NCBI GenBank assembly: GCA_900547615.1
Contig: URHH01000039.1
Coordinates: forward strand, 1 to 19,176
Length of the DNA stretch: 19,176 nt
From: an uncultured Blautia sp.
Lineage (GTDB): Bacteria; Bacillota; Clostridia; Lachnospirales; Lachnospiraceae
Reading direction: 5' to 3'
Positions 15,115-19,176 of this stretch are shown here, piece after piece. Below the pieces are notes generated by a model that did no database searches, had not been told where the DNA came from, and worked only from the letters and a program-made list of their open reading frames with translations. Made by a program: the position numbers and the translations under genes. Positions within the stretch are counted from its first letter, which is position 1. Each line of letters starts with the position of its first letter.

Positions 15115-15909
15115 ATGTTTAAAACCAGATTGCTAAGTGGGATCATGCTGGTCATCATTGCACTTTTTACCATTATAAGCGGAGGATACATTCTGTTTTT
15201 TACTCTTCTGGCAGTGTCACTGATCGGAATGCGCGAACTGTTCCGCGCGATGAAGGTGCAGGACGAAAAGGCAAACATTCTTGCAGTTACAGGTTATGCC
15301 GGAGCTGTGATTTATTACGGAGCGATTCTTCTTGGATTTGAAAAATACGGAATGATGGCAGTGATCTGCTCTCTTGTTTTGATCATGTTTGTGTATGTGT
15401 TCACATATCCAAAATATCACGCAGAACAGATCATGGCGGCATTTTTCAGTGTGATTTATGTGGCGGTAATGCTGTCCTTCATTTATCTTACAAGAAACCT
15501 GCCCGATGGAAAATTCCTTGTATGGCTGATCTTTCTCTGTTCCTGGGGCTGCGATACCTGTGCATACTGTGTGGGAATGCTCATAGGAAAGCATAAAATG
15601 GCTCCTGTATTAAGTCCGAAAAAATCTGTGGAGGGAGCTGTTGGAGGCGTTCTTGGCGCTGCTCTTTTAGGCGTGGCATATGCGGCGGCAACAAAAGGAC
15701 CTGTGATGGAATACGCAGTCATCTGCGCTGTGGGAGCGCTGATTTCTATGGTGGGAGATCTGGCTGCTTCTGCAATTAAAAGAAATCAGAATATCAAGGA
15801 TTATGGAACTCTGATACCGGGACACGGCGGGATTCTGGATCGTTTTGACAGCGTGATTTTTACAGCGCCTGTCATCTACTTCCTTTCAAAGCTGGTTCTC
15901 GGAATTTGA
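15115..15909 (+). CDS. cdsA: Phosphatidate cytidylyltransferase (CDP-diacylglycerol synthase)
   Basis: Integral membrane enzyme making CDP-diacylglycerol from phosphatidic acid and CTP, the branch point of phospholipid synthesis. ATG 15115 follows AGGAGG located inside the uppS end. It has 264 residues with about seven hydrophobic segments. The family signature is complete near the C terminus: KRNQNIKDYGTLIPGHGG followed by ILDRFDS (about 223-246). VLSPKKSVEGAVGG is also conserved. It is tightly packed between uppS and dxr. Confidence 0.95.
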   Translation: MFKTRLLSGIMLVIIALFTIISGGYILFFTLLAVSLIGMRELFRAMKVQDEKANILAVTGYAGAVIYYGAILLGFEKYGMMAVICSLVLIMFVYVFTYPKYHAEQIMAAFFSVIYVAVMLSFIYLTRNLPDGKFLVWLIFLCSWGCDTCAYCVGMLIGKHKMAPVLSPKKSVEGAVGGVLGAALLGVAYAAATKGPVMEYAVICAVGALISMVGDLAASAIKRNQNIKDYGTLIPGHGGILDRFDSVIFTAPVIYFLSKLVLGI

Positions 15910-15924
15910 TAAAGGGGGCTTATG

Positions 15925-17067
15925 ATGAAAAAGATTGCAATTTTAGGTTCGACCGGCTCCATTGGAACACAGACGCTTGATGTAGTCCGCAAAAACGGGG
16001 ATATTCAGGTTCTCGGAATCAGCGCCGGAAGAAATATCAAAATGCTGGAAGAACAGGTAAGAGAGTTTTCTCCAAGACTTGCTGCCGTTTGGGATGAAGA
16101 AGCTGCAAAAGAGCTGAAAGACCGGATTTCAGATACAGAGACAAAGGTAGTTTCCGGTATGGACGGTCTTCTTGAGCTTTCCGCAATGCCGGAGACAGAG
16201 ATTCTTGTGACGGCTATTGTGGGAATGATCGGAATCCGCCCTACCATTGAAGCAATCCGGGCGGGAAAAGATATTGCTCTTGCAAATAAAGAGACGCTTG
16301 TGACAGCAGGACATCTGATCATGCCTATGGCAGAAGAATACGGAGTAAAAATCCTCCCTGTTGACAGCGAGCACAGCGCTATTTTCCAGGCGATACACGG
16401 GGAAGACAAAAAGGAGATCAAAAAGCTTTTGATCACAGCTTCCGGCGGTCCGTTCCGTGGAAGAACAAGAGAAGAACTGCGTCACGTTACGCTGGAAGAT
16501 ACCCTGAAACACCCGAACTGGGTAATGGGACAGAAGATCACTGTAGATTCTGCTACTCTTGTAAATAAAGGGCTGGAAGTGATGGAGGCAAAGTGGCTAT
16601 TTGGCGTGGAGCTTTCCGATATTCAGGTTGTGGTACAGCCGCAGAGCATCATTCATTCTATGGTGGAGTTTCAGGACGGAGCGGTAATGGCGCAGCTTGG
16701 AACGCCGGATATGCGTCTTCCGATCCAGTATGCGCTTTATTATCCCCAGAGAAGATTTTTGGACGGAGATCGCCTTGATTTCTGGAAGCTTCGGGAGATT
16801 ACGTTTGAGGAGCCGGATATGGAAACCTTCCGGGGGCTTCCAATGGCGATGGAGGCGTCCCGTGCAGGCGGCACGATGCCAACTGTATTTAATGCGGCAA
16901 ATGAACTGGCAGTACATAAGTTTTTACAGAAAAAAATAGGTTTTCTGGATATTTATGAGATTATCGGGCAGTCTATGGAAAGACATAAAATAGTGGAAAA
17001 TCCTGACCTGGAGGAAATCCTGGCAGCAGAAAAAGAGACTTATCAATGGATTGAAAGCAGGTGGTAA
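15925..17067 (+). CDS. dxr: 1-deoxy-D-xylulose-5-phosphate reductoisomerase
   Basis: First committed step of the MEP isoprenoid pathway: NADPH-dependent conversion of DXP to MEP. ATG 15925 is preferred over the adjacent in-frame ATG 15922, as it leaves 6 nt after AGGGGG (15913-15918); 380 residues. The NADPH site is GSTGSIG (8-14) with NKE at 121-123; metal ligands are Asp147 and Glu149 in VDSEH, plus Glu218 in NKGLEVMEA; the substrate loop is TASGGPFRG (171-179). The product feeds IPP for uppS in the same operon. Confidence 0.97.
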   Translation: MKKIAILGSTGSIGTQTLDVVRKNGDIQVLGISAGRNIKMLEEQVREFSPRLAAVWDEEAAKELKDRISDTETKVVSGMDGLLELSAMPETEILVTAIVGMIGIRPTIEAIRAGKDIALANKETLVTAGHLIMPMAEEYGVKILPVDSEHSAIFQAIHGEDKKEIKKLLITASGGPFRGRTREELRHVTLEDTLKHPNWVMGQKITVDSATLVNKGLEVMEAKWLFGVELSDIQVVVQPQSIIHSMVEFQDGAVMAQLGTPDMRLPIQYALYYPQRRFLDGDRLDFWKLREITFEEPDMETFRGLPMAMEASRAGGTMPTVFNAANELAVHKFLQKKIGFLDIYEIIGQSMERHKIVENPDLEEILAAEKETYQWIESRW

Positions 17068-17068
17068 A

Positions 17069-18352
17069 TTGAAAATAATCATAGCAGTTGTAATATTCAG
17101 CGCAGTGATCCTGATACATGAGCTTGGACATTTTCTTCTTGCGAAAAAAAATAAGATAGAAGTAATTGAATTTTCCCTGGGAATGGGTCCCAGACTTTTA
17201 AGCACTGTGAAAAACGGCACAAGGTACTCTTTGAAGCTGTTTCCTATTGGAGGCTCCTGTGCTATGGCAGGAGAGGATATGGACGATGACAGTCCGGGAA
17301 CTTTTAACTCTGCATCTGTGTGGAGCAGGATTTCCGTAGTTGCAGCGGGACCGATTTTCAACTTTCTTCTCGCATTTATCCTTGCTGTTATTATTGTAGG
17401 AGCAGTGGGGTATGATCCTGCAAAGGTGCTTACTGTGACAGAAGGTTCCAATGCGGCGGCAGCAGGCTTAAGAGAGGGAGATGTGATCACAGACTATCAG
17501 GGGTATCACATTGACCTGGGAAAAGATATGTACGTATATTCTTATCTGAACCCCCTTCAGGAAGAGCCGGTGCATTTGACTGTGGAGCGCGATGGAAGGG
17601 AGCTTGAACTTTCTTTCATGCCGGACGTAGAGGTACGGTATCTTCTTGGGCTGAACCGGAAAGATACAGAATCTATGGAGGTGGCGTCCTTAATACCGGA
17701 TATGCCTCTTGAAGACGCAGGAGTACAGCCGGGTGATGTGATCACTTCCATAAACGGAGTGGAAATTCCAGATGGGGCGGCATATGAAAAATACATCGAA
17801 GAAAATCCGCTTACAAACGAAGAGGTAACAATTACGTACTCCAGGGACGGTCTGGAATATGAGGCAAAAATTACGCCAAAAGAGTACAGGACGCCGAATC
17901 TTGGTTTTGTATACAATGTATGGGCTGAAAAAGCAACTGGATTTGATGTAATAAAATATGGCTTCATGGAAATGAAATACATGGTGCGAACTACGATATT
18001 AAGCCTTAAGGAGCTTGTGACAGGAAGCCTTGGAGTGAAGGATTTAAGCGGTCCGGTAGGTGTGGTAGACGCCATCGGCGATACGTATGAGTCAAGCAAA
18101 AGTGAAGGAACGCTGATGGTATGGATGAATATGCTGAACATGGCAGTGCTTCTTTCTGCAAACCTTGGCGTTATGAACCTTCTTCCTCTGCCGGCGCTTG
18201 ACGGAGGACGTCTTGTGTTCCTTCTTGTGGAGGCGGTGCGCAAAAAGCCGGTAAACCGTCAGATAGAAGGAGCAATCCACTTTGCGGGGCTGATGCTTTT
18301 GATGGCGCTTATGGTCGTGGTAATGTACAACGATATTTTGAAGATATTCTGA
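17069..18352 (+). CDS. rseP: RseP-type site-2 intramembrane zinc protease
   Basis: Membrane metalloprotease that cleaves transmembrane segments of anti-sigma factors or signal-peptide remnants; the local substrate is unknown. TTG 17069, one base after the dxr stop with AGGTGG just before it, gives the family-like start MKIIIAVVIFSAVILIHELGH, 427 residues. An in-frame TTG at 17051 is an alternative. Zinc motif HELGH is at 17-21; the distal motif NLLPLPALDGG is at 370-380. Two PDZ-like segments are visible (about 122-185 with AGLREGDVI, and 205-270 with AGVQPGDVITSING), so this is a longer, two-PDZ form. The membrane helices are about 4-23, 90-112, 355-375 and 402-422. It ends the operon. Confidence 0.93.
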   Translation: MKIIIAVVIFSAVILIHELGHFLLAKKNKIEVIEFSLGMGPRLLSTVKNGTRYSLKLFPIGGSCAMAGEDMDDDSPGTFNSASVWSRISVVAAGPIFNFLLAFILAVIIVGAVGYDPAKVLTVTEGSNAAAAGLREGDVITDYQGYHIDLGKDMYVYSYLNPLQEEPVHLTVERDGRELELSFMPDVEVRYLLGLNRKDTESMEVASLIPDMPLEDAGVQPGDVITSINGVEIPDGAAYEKYIEENPLTNEEVTITYSRDGLEYEAKITPKEYRTPNLGFVYNVWAEKATGFDVIKYGFMEMKYMVRTTILSLKELVTGSLGVKDLSGPVGVVDAIGDTYESSKSEGTLMVWMNMLNMAVLLSANLGVMNLLPLPALDGGRLVFLLVEAVRKKPVNRQIEGAIHFAGLMLLMALMVVVMYNDILKIF

Positions 18353-18366
18353 AAACGGGCAGTAAT

Positions 18367-18409
18367 AAAAGAGACATGGGAATCGAAATCGATTCTTCGT
18401 GTCTCTTTT
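18367..18409. terminator. Intrinsic terminator after rseP, usable from both sides
   Basis: Outer stem AAAAGAGACA/TGTCTCTTTT plus inner stem GAATCG/CGATTC with an AAAT loop, separated by a small imperfect section. The 3' arm ends in TTTT, and the reverse strand also ends in TTTT. It separates rseP from the convergent minus-strand gene. Confidence 0.85.
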
Positions 18410-18448
18410 GCGTTACAGAAAATTTGAGTCTTATGCGGCAGACGTTTT

Positions 18449-18898
18449 TCAGCGAAACAGTTTGCGGATCTGCTTTTTGTCAATGCCGGTAATTCTTTTT
18501 AAAGGGATTCCGGCAGCAGCAAAAGCTTTGTCTTTTAAATGATCCCGTTTTCTGGCATCTCTTGTCTCGTGTGTGCTGTCGTCCAGCTCGATGGCAAAAA
18601 GCACATATAAATCTTTATCGCAGATTACAAAATCCACATGCTTCTGGGCTATTTTATGAAAATACTTCATATATTGCTTTTTATCCGTTACAGCCAGAAG
18701 ATCTTTTACTCCGACCTTAGGGCAGATGATATAGTGATATTCGTCTGCCGCTTCTTTTAAGAGAAGATAAAAACGGTATTCTCTTTTTGTCAGAAGATGC
18801 CGGGCTGCGTAAGGATAATAATTTTTCCTGCGGTACAGGATAAAAAGCAGGATAAGTAAAAAAATACAGATAGCGGGAATATAAATTATGGGATTCAT
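18449..18898 (-). CDS. DUF2726 protein with an N-terminal membrane anchor
   Basis: A 149-residue protein read on the minus strand. ATG at 18898-18896 was chosen because GGAGGT (18906-18911) precedes it by 7 nt; the open frame runs 61 codons further up without a ribosome site. The N terminus is a single hydrophobic helix (residues 4-22, IIYIPAICIFLLILLFILY) followed by RRK, so it is probably anchored with the rest in the cytosol. The soluble part (about 35-149) fits DUF2726, a family with a PD-(D/E)XK nuclease-like core: KHVDFVICDKD, then AIELDDSTH, as in Asp and Glu-x-Asp metal sites. The function is unknown. It converges on rseP. Confidence 0.8.
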   Translation of the reverse strand: MNPIIYIPAICIFLLILLFILYRRKNYYPYAARHLLTKREYRFYLLLKEAADEYHYIICPKVGVKDLLAVTDKKQYMKYFHKIAQKHVDFVICDKDLYVLFAIELDDSTHETRDARKRDHLKDKAFAAAGIPLKRITGIDKKQIRKLFR

Positions 18899-18962
18899 CT
18901 GCAGTACCTCCGTAAACAAAGATGTAAATAAAATAAGAGAATATACGTTCTGAATATTTTCT

Positions 18963-18991
18963 ATTTTAAATGGTTTTGCAGAAAAATGCAA
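18963..18991 (-). promoter_or_regulatory. Probable promoter of the DUF2726 gene
   Basis: On the minus strand: TTGCAT (18986-18991), 17 nt, TAAAAT (18963-18968). The -10 is good and the -35 weak. The start would be near 18956, about 58 nt before the ATG. Confidence 0.5.
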
Positions 18992-19016
18992 GAAAATCTC
19001 TCTTTTACAGAAGTGC

Positions 19017-19176
19017 TTAGAAAAGAGCGCAGGCTGTATATGTGATTGTTTTTTCGCCGTAGTAGTAGGAAAGTCCGGCATCGTGGCAGACCTTTGTCAC
19101 AAACAGGCCGTAGCCCTCCATACTGGACATGGCTTTTTCAGGAAAACGACAGCTGTCCGGGTAGGCGCATTGTTTG
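19017..19176 (-). CDS. DUF2284 putative metal-binding protein, C-terminal part only
   Basis: The minus-strand frame enters from the right window edge and ends at TAA (19019-19017), giving the last 52 residues. They match the C-terminal end of DUF2284 proteins (predicted metal-binding): CAYPDSCRFPEKAMSSMEGY, then GLFVTKVCHDAGLSYYYGEKTITYTAC. The spaced cysteines are the reason for the metal-binding prediction; the biochemical role is unknown. No clear terminator lies between its stop and the DUF2726 gene, but a promoter candidate does. Confidence 0.8.
   Translation of the reverse strand, partial: KQCAYPDSCRFPEKAMSSMEGYGLFVTKVCHDAGLSYYYGEKTITYTACALF

Noticed and set aside
17557..18243. 228-residue minus-strand open frame inside rseP
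   Set aside because: Serine/arginine-rich antisense shadow of a well-supported gene, with no promoter or ribosome site.

Overview
The window is a chromosomal segment of a low-to-moderate GC Firmicute, most likely a gut Lachnospiraceae (Blautia/Dorea/Ruminococcus type). This rests on the gene order, the strong AGGAGG ribosome sites, sigma-A promoters with 17-nt spacers, and the protein sequences; it is inference, since no 16S gene or other taxonomic marker is present. Nearly everything is housekeeping and on the + strand. Only the last ~730 bp and a probable small RNA between tpiA and eno run the other way. || Layout. (1) 1-2027: the end of a glycolytic operon. pgk is cut by the window edge, and tpiA is broken by an apparent 17-nt deletion that shifts the frame after codon 22. 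A strong intrinsic terminator closes the operon. (2) 2028-2572: a 545-bp intergenic region. On the minus strand it holds a consensus sigma-A promoter, a series of ~50-nt imperfect repeats and a hairpin terminator, which together predict a ~290-nt non-coding RNA. (3) 2573-3925: eno. (4) 4002-7034: secG, rnr and smpB, with their own promoter before secG; these cover protein export, RNA decay and ribosome rescue. (5) 7086-11178: sbcD and sbcC overlapping by 4 nt, then a hotdog acyl-CoA thioesterase whose ribosome site lies at the sbcC stop. (6) 11182-12970: two singly promoted genes, a cytidylate-kinase-like protein and an acidic, Pro/Thr-rich lipoprotein. (7) 13018-18352: the conserved pyrH-frr-uppS-cdsA-dxr-rseP run, covering UMP kinase, ribosome recycling, polyprenyl carrier synthesis, CDP-diacylglycerol synthesis, the MEP isoprenoid pathway and site-2 protease, closed by a terminator. 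(8) 18449-19176, minus strand: a membrane-anchored DUF2726 protein and the C-terminal end of a DUF2284 protein. || How it fits together. The pyrH to rseP run joins nucleotide supply and translation recycling to envelope synthesis: dxr supplies isoprenoid precursor, uppS makes the C55 carrier, and cdsA makes the phospholipid precursor. The usual flanks of this cluster (rpsB-tsf before pyrH, ispG and polC after rseP) are absent here. secG, rnr and smpB form the ribosome-rescue and RNA-turnover group. || The items most worth checking are the minus-strand repeat RNA between tpiA and eno and the broken tpiA. No phage, transposon, CRISPR array, tRNA or rRNA is visible.
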